From the NCBI GenBank assembly GCA_017506865.1, contig JAFCMP010000060.1, positions 1 to 64,000 on the forward strand: 64,000 nucleotides of DNA. The letters are read 5' to 3'. Source of the DNA: Tribonema minus. Its lineage: Eukaryota > Sar > Xanthophyceae > Tribonematales > Tribonemataceae. Below are positions 35,176 through 49,008 of this stretch, one piece after another. The notes beneath the pieces are model-generated. The model searched no databases and was not told where the DNA came from. It saw nothing but the letters and a program-made list of their open reading frames with translations. The stretch's first letter is position 1. Every line of letters starts with the position of its first letter. The position numbers and the translations under genes are program-made.

Positions 35176-38094
35176 GTAGTGTGTGCAAGGTGTAGAGGGG
35201 CGAGCGAGTGCGGGGATATACCTACATACCTGTCAGGTGCGGGCGCGGCGTGCGCGTACGCTCTTGCGCCGAGCCCGCGCCTGTTGCTGCGGGCAGCGCT
35301 GCGCCGCAATTGTACAAGGCGGCGGTGGTGGTGATGGTGGGAATGTCACGTTGTGCAGCCGATACGCACGCAAGGCGATGGCATTGAAGTTGCGGTGCGG
35401 CAGCTGCAGTGGGCGCATGATCCGGCCATGGCTGGTGCGCGCTGAGGGCACCCTTCAGGTGTTGGTTGACGGGGGGAAGGGGGTGGGGGGATACGTATCT
35501 GCCTCGAAGGGCCCAGTGGTCGCGTGCACGCACGCACGCACGCAACGCAACGCGCACCAGGTGGTAGACCTAGATGGTCGCGGCGACATTGGTCTTCTGC
35601 GTACAAATAGCGACTGTTTGGGGGATGGTGCGGACCACCTTGTGATGGCAGGGGCGGGGAGGGGGGGGGGGGTGTCAGTGCAGAGTGAGAGACATTCACG
35701 GAAGTCAAGCGCATGACGAGCACCCTCGCTTACCGCATTCGCCGGGTCAGATGCAGATGCAGGCCAAGACTTGTCATAGAACCCCGCATTGCTGCCTGCG
35801 AAGGAAGTGGACTTTCCTAAACGGATGCCCTTTGTCGTGTTGTGACACCTCGTGCTGACTGCCGGCTGTACAATGTTTTGCAGGCTCATGTGCCGATGCA
35901 AGCCCGCAGCCGTTGGTGGTGTCAGTAGCTGCCCACACGTCACCAAGCGCTCTGCAGCTTACGTGCATATAGGCTGCCACGCAGGTCTCCGATGCATCAC
36001 ATGCTCTATTCCGATTTACTTGGCATGAAGTCCTGTTTGCTTGTTTAGCCGTTGCAAGGACTGCAGCTCATGACATATGCGTGGTACCACCATAGTGTGC
36101 CTAGGCTTTGCCCGTCGCACAGGCCCCAAGAGCAGCCTGCTGCTGTGCTGGTATGCAAAATGCAGCTGTCTGTGCGCAAGGCTCGATTTCAACACCATTA
36201 CCGTTTACACCTTGCAGCACTCACCGCAGCTTGCCCTGCTTAGATTATTAGGGTTTCAGTTGCGTCTGACGCCCGCCGTCAAAGATCATTCCCTTGTATG
36301 CAAATTGCAGCTGTCTGTGCGCAAGGCTCGATTTCAAATTACAAGGCACCCCATGACACGACTCCAGCCAAAATGCCCACCTGTACAACTGGCCATGGCA
36401 AAGCCGAACTGAACGACTACAGTACATCTCTCTGTGAGCATCCCTGGCCAAGCATCTCTCATCCTACTGGTCTGTGCGCTGACTGCTGCTGGTTCCTTCC
36501 TCTCCACGCCCCTGGTAAGTCAATATATGGCTCACACCATCTTGCATAGACTATGTGTCCCTTGCTTGTTCGATCTGGATCTCATGGCATGAGTAGGCTA
36601 GACGTAACAATTTGACAAACCTGATTCAACTGGCGGGTTGTGTGCAGTCTCGTCGGTGGTGGTCCCATGAACTTTAAGCAAGCCATGTAATTCAAAGTGC
36701 CCAATTTGATGGTGACATTGAAGCGTAGACCAAGTGTGGGAAGTGACTGTGGGCGTTTTGGCACTTTGGTACACAAGCAACAAATGCAAAAATTAGCTTC
36801 ATGCCGCTTGCCGCCTCCTAAACCTGTGAAGCTTGCAGTACCACCTCAAATACAAGATCGCAACATCTATACAAAGAAGGCCAACACCCATGGTGCAAGT
36901 GCACCAAACTGCTGAGCGCTGCTGTAAATGCTGCCGGAGCTTGTGAAGCCACAATGATCCGGCGCTGCTGCCACTGGAACCACCAATAGAGGCGGCTGGC
37001 ATCATGCGCTCATCACACGTGAGTTGAGGCATTTTACTCTCTCTACATAGATCAATGTCTAATGCTCTTCTGCTATACATTCTGTTGCGCATGAAAGCAA
37101 CGCCCTTCCCAGCTCCTTCAAGTTGCAAGCACGCTGTTGTGTTGACTCCGCTTGGTTCATGTGGTGGCTGCTCACGTGCACTAAGCCCATCTGTCATGTT
37201 CATGTGTTTTTTGCAACCTTGAAGATCAGGCAGCTGGCAATTCATTCGATGATGCTCATGGGTCAATTTCAAGCGTCGTGCTTGATGTCGCCAGAACTTG
37301 CCGCATTGTCGTCATATGTGACCAAGTCGTACGCCTCTTGCACTGCCGCGAGCCAGTACCCCCGTTTGTGCTGCGCATGATTCGGTCTCGTTTGTTGAGC
37401 AACTCTCCATCAGAAAAAGTTCTGGCAATGGTGGACATGGCATTCAGCCCTCCTGCAAGAATAAAATGTTGACTTGACAAGATAAGTGGATGTGGAGGCA
37501 GTGGTGACAATGCTGCTGGCTACAACCTTGCACTGCCCATAATGACGGTTCACAGTTGGTGCATACAGCCACACAGCCTTTGGCCTGTCCACCATGCAGG
37601 TCAGGCTGCTTCCAAGCACAGTAAACATGCCGTTCACGCGACGCAGGCATGTGTGTGCAACTGTGTGTGTGTGCTTTCTCTGGCAACAGAGTCCATCTGC
37701 ACGCCGCTATGAAATTGCAAGCTTCTCGCACTGAAAAATGGCCGCTGCGTGGTACGCTGTAGCGAGTCATCATGTTGGAGCACTGAACTGCTCTGAGCTT
37801 GAGCTAGTTCAGTGCCGCCACGGTGCCGAAGCTTCAGTAGATGATGTGTGGTGTGTGTGTGCCAATCTGGTACGAAGATCCTCGACTACCTGCTCCTGCT
37901 CATCGGTCGCCGTCGTGGTCCACCAGTGCTGCCGCTCATCGGCCTTGCTCTCATTGCTGGAGTGGCGTATTGCTGTGTCTTCCAGCGCACACTTGCTTCT
38001 CTCTTGGGGATAAAAAGGTAGGTATGTATGCTTCGGGCGCCAAGTGCTACCTCGTTCAAAATGAGGTGAGCCTGTGAGGTGCTTCGCCAGCGCC
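35176..38094. other. Intergenic, AT-richer, no supported gene
   Basis: About 2.9 kb between the paraoxonase and chromatin genes. The only clear structure is the direct repeat at 36151-36337 and a G run near 35657-35670. Short protein-like stretches on the minus strand (about 37480-37640 and 37375-37460) lack a family signature and cannot be joined with confidence. Confidence 0.5.
36151..36337. repeat. Direct repeat of 42 bp, 145 bp apart
   Basis: GTATGCAAA.TGCAGCTGTC then TGTGCGCAAGGCTCGATTTC occur at 36151-36192 and 36296-36337 with a single visible mismatch. Confidence 0.9.
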
Positions 38095-41000
38095 ATGCAG
38101 GAGCAGGGCGGTGCAGAAGGTGATGATGAATCCCTGGCAGCTCGCCGGACCCGCCGAACCAGGCAGCCCGTGCAGCTGTACATACAGGAACAACATCCGG
38201 AGAGCCCAAAGCGGCGCACAACTCAAAAAAGCAGCTTGGGCGCCAAGGATGGCAGAGGTCAGAAGAAGGCAATTAGCGCTCCTGAGATTGCTGCTGCCAA
38301 GCGCAGGGGCAGGCCTGTAGGGTCAAAGAATAAGCTGCCAAGATCGCGGAGGCAGAAAGGATCTGAGGGAGAGAGCGAAGTCGAGGACTCACCTTTGGGC
38401 TCCTCAGAGGACGGCGAAAGCAGCGATGGAGATGACGCTGGCGATGAGCCTGAGATGGCCGTCGATGACGAAGAGGAGGTAGGTGCGAGTGTGCGCGTGT
38501 CGGTGCTGTGTGTGTCTTTGTGTGTGGTGTCGAGTTTATACGCAACTTTTTTGCGCGCGCTTTGGTTAACGGCAGCCGCCAGGTGCTCTCGGATTAATCG
38601 CTGGACAGCGGGGACCGGGGCATGGGCTGTGGTTATACTGGGGAGCTCAGAAGGGGAGCGTCTGTCTTCTCGGACAAGTGACAGTTGGCGCAAGAAACTA
38701 ACGATGAGCAACAATTTTTCAAATCTGCAGCAGTGCTTTCGCAGAAGCGAGTAGATTGCTTTGTACGATGAAACATGAATCTGCAAAAAATGGGATGGCT
38801 GAGCCCTGTCAGGCTGGCCGACCGTTTTTCACGCACACAAGGGCAACTGATCAATTGTTGGATCCACCTCAGGGTTAAACAAACAGGATGTTTTGGATGG
38901 TGAAAAGGACAGCTGCAGCCAGGTGCTTTATTTCAGAGCGCCTTATTTCTCATTCTACCTGTGCGCTCCGCCCCGTGGACAGGGCATATTTTTTTTGCGT
39001 CTTTTGCGGAGATGCCATTCTTTTGCGTTCGCCTTCCGGCACCGCTGGTGCTAGTCCTGCACCTGAGGCTCGTTCGCACCGCAACAGATGTCAGAAAGGA
39101 GAAGCCAAACTTCTCCCGGCCATACCCTACGTACTGTCTGCACAGTTTTTTAATCATCTGTGTGTGTTCACGGCGTGGCTGCATGCTGACTGACGCCAAT
39201 GTCTCATGGTCCAGGAAGGCCAATTGCTTCACGGTGTGAGCCAGTAGTTGACCTCTGTTTGACCATGACCTCTGGTGGCGCTCGCAGTCTGGCAGGGCAG
39301 TTGCACTTGCTGAGCTATTGATGACCCAATCAGGAGCTATCAGATCTGTGTTGACTAGAGGCCACGCTGGCCTCTGAAAAGAAAGAATGAAAATGCTCGC
39401 GCGCGCCCTATCAGTCCAACCAAGAGGCCTCTTGTTGGTTGTGCATCCGAGCGAGTCTTAGGCTGGTTCACGCTTGTTGACCTGCACACCGTCCTCGCCT
39501 TCAGTCCCGAGCCCCACGCACCCCTGCTCACTTCGCTCACAGCGTCGCCTCGACCCCTCCACCGCTGCCGCCGCAGACCGTGCGCGCGGCCGCGTCCGAC
39601 TCGGACGACGCGCAGGACAGCAGCGGCGCCGAGAGCGACGCCGCCGCTGCCGCCGCCCCGCCCCTCCCCCCCGCGCAGCCCGTCGCGGCGACGCTCCTCC
39701 CGCACGTGCTCACCGCCACGGCGTCGGCGCTGGCGGCGGCGCCGCTGCAGCCGCAGCCACTGCCGACGCTTTCGCCGCAGCTCATGGAGGACCTGCTGGT
39801 GGCGTGGGACCTGCTGCACACGCTCGCGGCGACGGAGACGGCCGCGTTCACGGACGCCGTGGACGGGCTGCCCGGCACCGCGTGCGCGCCGCTGCGCTCG
39901 CCGCTGAGCATGCCGCACCAGCCGCCGGGCGCGCCGCCGCCGTCGCCGGGCGCGCTGCTCGCGGCGCTCGCGGTGCCGCGGCGCGACTATATGGACGCCG
40001 TGCAGGTGCGCGCGTCGCGCTGAGCGGTGCTGGCGGTGTGTCGGAGAGGGCTGCCTGGATTGAGTGTTAATGTTGTTGGCGGTGCGCTGCGTGTTGCCAC
40101 CGGCGGCTTGTGGGGCGTGGGCGTCATGACCTTGTTGCCATACTTGATTTGTCGCTGGCAAATGCGAAGGTGCCGTCCTGGTGAGGCGTGGTGTTCGCAG
40201 CAGACCCTTCGGTCTGCTCACAGCCGGTTGCCCGCGGCCACGAACTCAGCACTTCATGTACATCCAGTCGTAACAGCCCTGGAGCCCCGCCTGCAAGTGC
40301 GCATCACCAGCTTGGTTGGCAACGAGGGCATAGTGGCGATGACAACCGCGTGCGCGCCAACTTGCGCGTGAGGCAGCTGCAAGTTGAGCCGCCGCCCTGG
40401 CCACACCCCCTCGCTTCCCCCCCTTCTGCATCCATTTTCCTGGTTGTGCATGACGCCCCCTGCCGCGCTGCCTGCCCCCCTGCCCCCCCCCGCGCGCGCG
40501 CGCGCGCAGGTGCGCCTCGTCGACGTCGTCTACAACGAAGTCGTCGCGACGCTGGGCGGCGCGCCGCGCGCCAAGACGATGGAGCACGGCATCGGCGGCG
40601 CGACCGCCATCACGTCCGCCGCGCGCCCGAACGCCGTCACGTGGCCCGCGTTCGCGCGCCTGTGCCTCGGCGCCGCCGCGCTGCTGTCGGCGGGCGGCGG
40701 CGCGGAGGGCCCCGCGGACGTCGCCGCGTGGTTCGAGGCGCAGCACAGCGGGCCGGCGTCGCGGCGCCTGCTCGCGGCGCTGTACGAGCCGCCCGCGGGC
40801 ATGGAGGTGGGTGTGACGGCAGTCGGCGACGCTGCCGCGTGTGCGTCACGTCAGCCGCACACGCCTGCGCGCAGTGCTCTCGCAGCATGTGAGTGTGCAT
40901 TCGATAAAAGCGCGCGCAAGGCGGGTCACGAGAGCTGGGAATCTGTGGGGCGTCATTTGACGCACGCAGCGCTGCGGCTTGTGTGGCCGTGGCGCTCGTT

Positions 41001-44000
41001 CAGCGGGGCTGCATGGGTGCCATGCGAGTGTCTGTCAACCCTCGTCGTTTTTGTCCAGCATGCCATGTAGAGGCGCGGCGGCGCAGGACACGGCGCGTGA
41101 GTTGCGTGACGCTGACAGCTGGGCGCATGCGACCGTTTGCAACACCAATTTGCTCTGCGTGCGGTCCCTGCAAGCGCTGCTGCTTGACTGGAAGCACTAC
41201 CTGACAGCAGTGCCACCACATCCACCGCCTTCCTCTCCAGATTGACGGCGCAAGCAGCGGTGACGGCGGCGGCGGCGACGATGATGAAAATGAATCAGAA
41301 GCCGCAGCAGATGAAGATGAGGCTGCCGCCGATACCGCGCAAGCCGCGGCCGCGGCAGCAGCGGCGCCGGGCGCGGCCTTCGGCAAGTCCGGCGGCGGCA
41401 GCGCAGCGGCCGCGGCGGCGCTCAGCAAGGAGGTGATGGCGGCGGCGCGCGCGCGCGGCTGCGCCTGTGGGCGGCGGGGTTCCCGGCGTACGTGGAGGCG
41501 GACGCGCGAGACGCCGCCGGCGCGGCGTGCGCGCGCGTCGGCATGTCCCACGACCCCGACGGCGGCGCGCTGTGCGGCGAGTGGCTGCCGGCTGATGTCG
41601 CGGCGTTCCTCGCGCCTGTGCGCGCCACGGCGGAGACGCCGGTCTTCGCGCGGCGCCTGCTGGCGCTGGCGGCGCCGCCGCCGGCGCCGGCGCCGCCGCT
41701 CTCGCGCCACGACGCGCGCCGCCTGCTGCGCGAGGCGCTGGAGGCCGTGCCGGAGCGCGACGCGCTGCTGCGTGCGCGGCTGCTCGCGGCGGCGGAGGGG
41801 CGCACGCGGCTGCACGCGAAGCCCGGTGCGGACGGCGCGCCGCGCGGCACGTTCCGCGAGGCTGCCGCGGAGCTGCTGGCGGCGTGGGTGATGGCGCACC
41901 CGGCGCTCGTCGCGGGCGTGGAGGTGCGGCGCGACGCGTGGGGCGCCGGCGCCGTGTGCCCGGGGCGCGGCGGCACGCTCATGGCGCAGCTGCGCCTGCA
42001 GCAGCTCGGCCCCGCGTGGCAGCGCCCGTACGTGCCGCCGCCGCCGCCGCCGCCGCCCGTCGTCAAGGTGTCGCGCGAGGCCGAGAAGGCGGCGCGCGCC
42101 GCGGAGCGCGAGGCGGCGCGCGCCTCGCGCGCCGCCGCCAAGAAGTCGACGCGCGAGCAGCGCGCCGCGGAGCGCCTCGAGCGGCAGCGCGGGCGCGCGG
42201 CGATGCGGCGCATGCGCGCGCTCGTGCGCTACGTCGCGCAGCAGCCGAACGCGGCGCCGTTCCGGCTGCCGGTCGACGTGGAGCTGTACCCGCAGTACGC
42301 GGCCGTCGTGACGGAGCCGATGGACCTGCGCGCCGTCGACCGCCGCCTCGACGCGCGCGAGTACGGGCGCTCGCACAAGGCGGCGCTCAAGGACGTGCGG
42401 CGCGTCTTCCGCAACGCGCGCCTCTTCAACCTGCCGGGCTCCGAGATCTACGGTGCCGCGCACCGCCTCGAGGCGCTCGCGCTCAAGCTCTTTGACGCGT
42501 GGATCGTCGCGCCGATCAATGCGCGCCGTGCCGCCGCCGAGAAGCGGAAGCGGGAGATGCTTGGCGGCGGCGGCGGCGGCGCGGGCGGCGGCGACGGCAG
42601 CGACGACGCCGCCGAGGCCGGCGATGAGGCGTTGATGCTCAACGGCGGCGACGCGCGCCCGGGGGGTGGTGGAGTTGGCGGTGATGGCGATGCTGCCTCT
42701 GCGGCTGGTGGAGACCGCGGCAGCGGCGGCGGCGGCGGCGCTGGCGGAGGCAGCGTGGCGGACGCCGACGAGGACGGCGGCCTCACGGAGGAGCACGTGC
42801 GCGTGCTGCTGTCCACGGCGCCGTGGTCCGAGGGCTGCATAGCATGCGGCGCGGATGCCAAGGTCGACGAGGCTCTCGTGTGCTGCGAGCGCTGCGAAGC
42901 GGAGTACCACCTCACATGCCTCAAACCGCCGCTGGCGGCGCTGCCGCGCAAGGCGTGGTACTGCCCGCCATGCGCCGCGCTCACGGCGCCGCCTGCTGCT
43001 GCTGCTGGTGCTGCCGTGGCGGCGGCGGCGAGCGCTGAAGATGCAGCGGCGGCAGCAGAGGCAGCGGGCACGGCGGCGGCGGAGGCGCGGCCGCAGGCGT
43101 GCAGCGCCGCGGAGCTGCGGCGCGTCATGATGGAGCTCGACGAGCAGGCGGCGCGCATGCGCGACCCCATCATCAGGAACCGCGGCATGGACCCCGCGCG
43201 CAAGAAGGCGCGCAAGCGGAAGAAGGGGGCCTTCGGCGAGGATTACGCCGCCGAAGCGGACGAGGAGATGGAGGAGGAGGAGGAGGAGGAGGAGGCGGCG
43301 CCGGCAGCAGCGGCGCGAGCGCCGCCGTCGCCGCCGCCGTCGCCGCCACCGCAGCCGCAGCCCGTGCGCGACCACATCGACCTGGCAATCCTGGCGCGCT
43401 GCGTCGTGCGCGAGCTCGCGTTGCGGCCGGAGTTTGCGCTGTTCCGCTGCCCCGTGGACCTGGAGGACTTCCCGGACTACGCCGTCATCAACCCGCAGCG
43501 CATGGACCTCAAGACGCTCGACGGCGCGCTGGAGGCGGGCGTGTATTACGCAGGCGGCGGCAGCGCTGCAGCATCAGCGGCGAGCGCGGCGGATGGCGCA
43601 GCTGCGGAGGGCGGCGGCGGCGACGCGGCAGCAGCAGCAGGGGGCGCGGCGGACGGCGCAGCGGCGGAGGGCGGCGGCGGCGACGCGGCGGCAGCAGCGG
43701 CGGGCGGCGAAGCTGTGGAGGCTGGCGCACCCGCGGCGGCAGCGGCGGCGGCGGCGGCAGCGGTGGCGGAGCCGGAAGGCGCCACGCTGCCCAACCCGCC
43801 GCCGCTGCTGGCGTTCGCCATCGAGCGCTTCGCGCGGGACCTGCGGCAGATTGCCGTGTGCGCGCTGCGCTACAACGCGGCGGGCAGCCCCGCGGCGCAG
43901 GCGGCAGAGGCATTCCGGCGCGACGCGCGGCGGCTGCTGGAGACGCGTGTGCGCTTCGTGGCGACGGGGCGGCGGCGCGGGCTCACTGCGGAGGCGGCGG

Positions 44001-47000
44001 AGGAGCTGCTGGCGGAGGAGGTATGTACGCGCGTGCGCCGCAGGGGATGTTACTGTCTTGTGAATGCATAACTGTTTCCCCCCCTCGCGCTCGCTTGTAT
44101 CAGGGTAGAGGGGTTGTGTGTCTGGGCAGTATGACGCGTGTATGGCGGAGGCGGCGGCGCTGTGTCAAGTGTGTATGTGTATGCACTGCATGTGTATGAT
44201 TGTGCAAGGGCGTGTTACCATGTGCTCTTCACCCAGGCGCAGTGCTGGGACAGACAGGTGCTGGAATGGCTCTGGAGAAAGCGCAGAGGCAATAGCAACC
44301 ATGCACGATGCCACCCCACCCCCTGGCCCCAATAGCAGTCCAGATGTCTGAGCAGTAGACTCCTCTCAGCCTCTTGTGGCACAAGCAAGGCAGTCAGTCC
44401 TACCTGGCGCAAGCTGAACGATGACTGTTTTGGCTTTTGCGATCCCTATCAATACCATGTGTGACCTTTTTCTGTCTCGTGGTAAGGGTGCTGCAGCCAC
44501 TATTGAAATGATTGCGTACATGGCAGACTATCAACGGCACATGCTGGGACGCCTTGCGGTGACTCTGCTAGCCGTTGCTGGTGATGTTGACCGCACATAC
44601 TACCCCAGTGGCCACTTTTATTGGCCCCATTCATTAGTTTTATCACCCGCTTCAGTTCCAACTTTCAGGCGCGCTGCGCGCGGTCTCTGCCGGCCAACTA
44701 GACGGCAGCATTGCGCTCAGCTGCGCCGCGTGACGCACACGTGACACCGCAGTCAAGTACCTGCTACACGCAACTTGCGTGCAAGGTGAACTTGAAGCGG
44801 TGACGTGCCCCGCTGAGCACCCGACGCGCGCCGCCGCCGCCGCTGCCGTGCGCCGCGCAGGTCGACTGGGGCGACGAGGTGTCGCGCGGCTGCGGCGTGT
44901 GCGGCACGCGCGACGGCGCGGACGCGGGCAACGTGCTCATGTGGTGCGACACGGAGGGCTGCGAGAACGAGGTGCACATGTGGTGCCTCCCCAAGCCGCT
45001 GCGCAAGGTGCCCAAGGGGGAGTGGCACTGCCCGGACTGCACGACGGGGCCGGGGACGGTCGCGGCGCTGCACGAGGTGCGTCACACTGCTTGAAGTCGT
45101 TTGGCTATTCAACATGGAGTGTGGGAGGGGGGGGCGACGGCGCCGTGGGGTTGACTGCGCGGTGAGACCGCGTTGCATTTGAGAGCCGTGAGTCTTGAGT
45201 ATGATGCTGGCTGTCTGCTCCATGGTCATGTGCAGCGCTGGACTGCTGGACTGCTGCACATGCAACCAATCACACAGTGTGGTCGATACCAGTGCTTGTG
45301 CTCCTGGGCAGCACCTAGCAGCTTGAATTGCCGTCAGCCCATCTCCTACTCTCCGCGTACTGCCGCAGCAGTAGAAGCCTGGTTGCCGAGAGCCAGGGTT
45401 GACATATACAGCCTACGCCGTATGAACCGTATATACCGTATGAGCGTACGTATGAGTCCCGCCAGGACGAATATACGGACGGTGCTTGCAGCAGCACGCC
45501 CGCAAGGGCTGGCGCCGCCGGGACACAGAGCACAGATGGTGATACAATGACAGCATTAAGCAATTATGTACGACATGAAGTGCGCAGCTCGTGCTTGACA
45601 AACGAAACCATGCTTTGGAACCGCATACAGCCCCCTCCACCCCACGAAAAGAAGTTCAACATGAAGTTAAATGTGAAGTTGAGGTTGAAGTTGGCGGCGA
45701 CCGTATATTGCGTACGTATTGGCTTCTCAGGGCGGTATACGTATATAACGAACGTATGACATAGAACCGACCGTATTTGTCAACCCTGCCAAGAGCAGGG
45801 TCATACGAGCGAAATTTGTCACGGAAGCAGAGATGCTCAGGCACCGCGCTTCGTGTCTGACCAAAACCGCTGCTGACGCTGCCCGCAGGCCCGCGAAGAG
45901 GCCATCAGAGTAGCGGCCGAAGTGGCGGCGGCGGAGGCGGCGCGCATCGCAGAGGAGGAGCGTGCAGCCGCGGAGGAGGCGGCGGAGCGCGAAGCGCGCG
46001 CAGAGGCCGTGCGGCAGCGGAAGGCGGACCGCGCAGCGGCGAAGGCGGTAGCGGCGGCGAACTACAACTCGATGCACTCGCGGCGCGCGCGGCCGCAGGA
46101 GGCGCGCGCCGCCGCTGCTGTCGCCGCCGCACCGCGTTCGCCGGCCGCGGAAGCAGCACCCGCAGGGGCAGCGGGCGCTCCGGCGGCGGCGCCAGCGGCG
46201 GAAGCGGCAGCGGCAGTGCCTGCTGCGCGCAAGCCGGGCGCAGTGACAGGGAGGAAGCGGCGCGCGTCTGCCGCCTTGCCAGTTGATGCCGCAGAGCATG
46301 CGCCTGTGGAGGCGGCAGGAGCAAGAGCGGCTGTCCCTGTGGGGGAGCCGGCGGCAGTGACAGGGAAAAAGCGACGGCGCGCGTCTGCCCCTTTGCCAGT
46401 TGATGAAGCAGAGCCTGCGCCTGTGGAAGCGGCAGTTGGGGGGGGAGCGCGGCGAAGATCGAACGGCGCAAAGCGCGCCCGAGTACAGGCTGTAGTGCCG
46501 GCTGCAGAAGAGGTTGAGGCTGCGGCGGCGGCAGCAGCACCGCCAGGCAGGCGGCGCAAGCGGCCAAGTGCAGCAGCAGCGCCTGCAGAGCCAGAGGCTG
46601 CGCTGCCGCCACCGCCGCCGCAGCGGCCAAAGCTCGTGTTGAAGAGGCAACGCAGCAAGGGCTCAGCAGAAACGCCTGCAGAGCCGGAGGCGGCGGTGCC
46701 GCCGCTGCAGCTGCCGCAGCGACCAAAACTTCTGCTGAAGAGGCAACGCAGCAAGGGCTCAGCAGCAACGACGATGAAAGAGCAGGAGGCGGCGGCGCCG
46801 CCGCCGCAGCCGCCGCTGCTGACAAAGCTCGTTTTGAAGAGGCAGCGCGGCAAGGGGTGGGTGGCCGTGCAGCATCCAGAAGAATCACCAGCAGCGGCAG
46901 GCGCGCCGCCGCCGCCTGCCGAGGAGGCGATGGAGGTTGCTGACCCGCCGCGCAGCAGCAGAGGCAGACCGCGCAAATCTGCTCGGCCATACTCGCCCGT

Positions 47001-48976
47001 CAAGGATCGGTCCTCCACAGCCATGGCGATTGGGCCACCGCAGCTGGCGCGTGGCTCAGCCGCAGCAGCGGCGGCGGCGGCGGCGGCGACGGCAGCGGCG
47101 GCGGCGGCAGAGGCGGCAGCGGAGAGCGAGGCGGAAGCGCTACGGAGCAGCAGGGGCCGCCAACGCAAGCCCGCACGGCCGTACTCGCCAGAGCACGTGC
47201 CGGCAGCCATAACATCGCCGCCGCCGCCGCTGGCCGTGCTGCTGCCGCCGTCGCCTTTAGAGCTTGCCCCTGAGGACGCGCCGCCGGTGAGCAGCAGAGG
47301 GCGGCAGCGCAAGCCAGCGCGGCCGTACTCACCGGCCAAAGACGTCGAGCCAGCAGCAGTGCCGGCGCTGGCGACGCCTGGTCCAGGGAAGGATACGCAC
47401 AGCGCGCAGCAGGGCCGCCGCGCAAAGTCGGTCACGCGCGTGGACGACAGCGGCGAAGCGCCGGCGCGCGCGCGCAGCGGCGGCAGAAAGGCACAAGTTG
47501 CGAAGGCTGGAGCAGTGGCGACCGGCGGCAGCGCCAGAAAACGTTTAAGCGCGGAGAGCGCCGAGGCGCTGCCGCTGGCGGCGGGCACGGCTGCTGCGCC
47601 GACCGCCGCCGCGGCGCCGGCGAGCAGCGGCCGTGGCCGCGGCCGCAAGCATCCGAGCCTCAACGGCGCCGCATTGCTGCCTGCTGTACTGCCAGCAGCC
47701 TCGCCGCGTTCTGCTACGCGCAGAGGCGGCAGGCGTGTGCACGCTGCGCCTCCCGCTGATGGCGACGCAGGCGCCACTGGACCAAGCGCTGCTGCGTCGG
47801 ACGTACCGGACGCTGCGCTCGTTTCAGGACGAAAGCAGGCAGGCAGGCCGCAGAAGGGCGCGCCGGGGAGTGCGCCGCAAAAGCGCGAAAGAAAAGCTAC
47901 CATCCCCGCCCTAGCCCTGCGGTCGCTGTCTGACGGCTCCGATGAGCAGAGCGGCGCAGCCAGCTCGGCACAGGATGCGTCGCGCGCTGAGGAAGCGCCT
48001 GTGCCTGCTGCGGAGGCGGTTGCTGACGCCGCTCATAGTTGTGCTGCCAGCGGCGACGGCGGCGGCGACGCGGCTGCCGAGACGATGGCGGACGCAGCTG
48101 GCGAGACAACGGAGGATGCTGCACAGGACGTTGTCGCAACTGATGCCACGGTGCACGGGAGCGAGGAGGCGCCAGTGCTGGCGCCGGCGGTTGCTCCTGC
48201 TGAGCCAGTCGCGATGGATGTAGCAGAGGATGTGCCCGGTGTGCAGCTTAAAGACGAGCAGCTTGAACGTGAGGTGGTGATCACAGACTCCACCACCTCC
48301 GAAGTGGCACATGCGCAGGCAGCAGACGATGGCATTGCGCCTGCAGTGCCTGTTGCTGCTGCTGCTGCCACAGCCACTGCTGACGCTTCTGCGGAGGCAG
48401 AGGCCGAGAGCGGTGAGCAGCCGGCAGCAGCACCACCGCCATCACCACCGCCAGCAGCAGCGGCTGCACCGCCGGCGCTCACGCCACAGGACGCAGCAGC
48501 AGCAGCAGCAGCAGCGGCGGCAGCGGATTCACCGCGGCTGCCGTCGCCACAGGTCGCAGCAGCAGCAGCGGAAGCCGACGCACCGCCGCTGCCGCCAGCA
48601 GCAGAGCCGCCACTGCCGCCGCCGCCACAAGACGCTGCTGCGCAGGTGAAGGAGGAGGGGGACGAGGAGGCCATGGAGGCAGCGGCGGCGCTGAGCCGCA
48701 CGAGCACGGGGCGCGTGCGCCGCGCTCCGCGCTCGTACTTCTCCGACCAGTTCGAGATGACGAGCGTGGGCCGCGTCAGCCGGAAGGGAGCGGCGAAAGC
48801 CGAGGCGGCCGAGGCAGCAGGCGGCGCCGCGGAGGCTGGAGCTGCGGTCAGCGCGCAGGCCGAGGAAGCCGCGGAGGAGATCGTGGAAGAGGGCGCACCT
48901 TCTGCAGAACGGGCCGTTGAAGCGGAAGCGGTCCCTGCGCCTGTCGTTCCATCGACTGGCAGCGACGCAGCAGCGG

Positions 48977-49008
<32 letters not shown>

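Noticed and set aside
37375-37640. Protein-like minus-strand stretches
   Set aside because: They look better than random in places, but frame, start and family could not be established.
41000-43375. 791-codon open frame on the minus strand
   Set aside because: It lies opposite the bromodomain/PHD exon and reads as arginine/alanine-rich low complexity. It is a by-product of GC-rich codon use.
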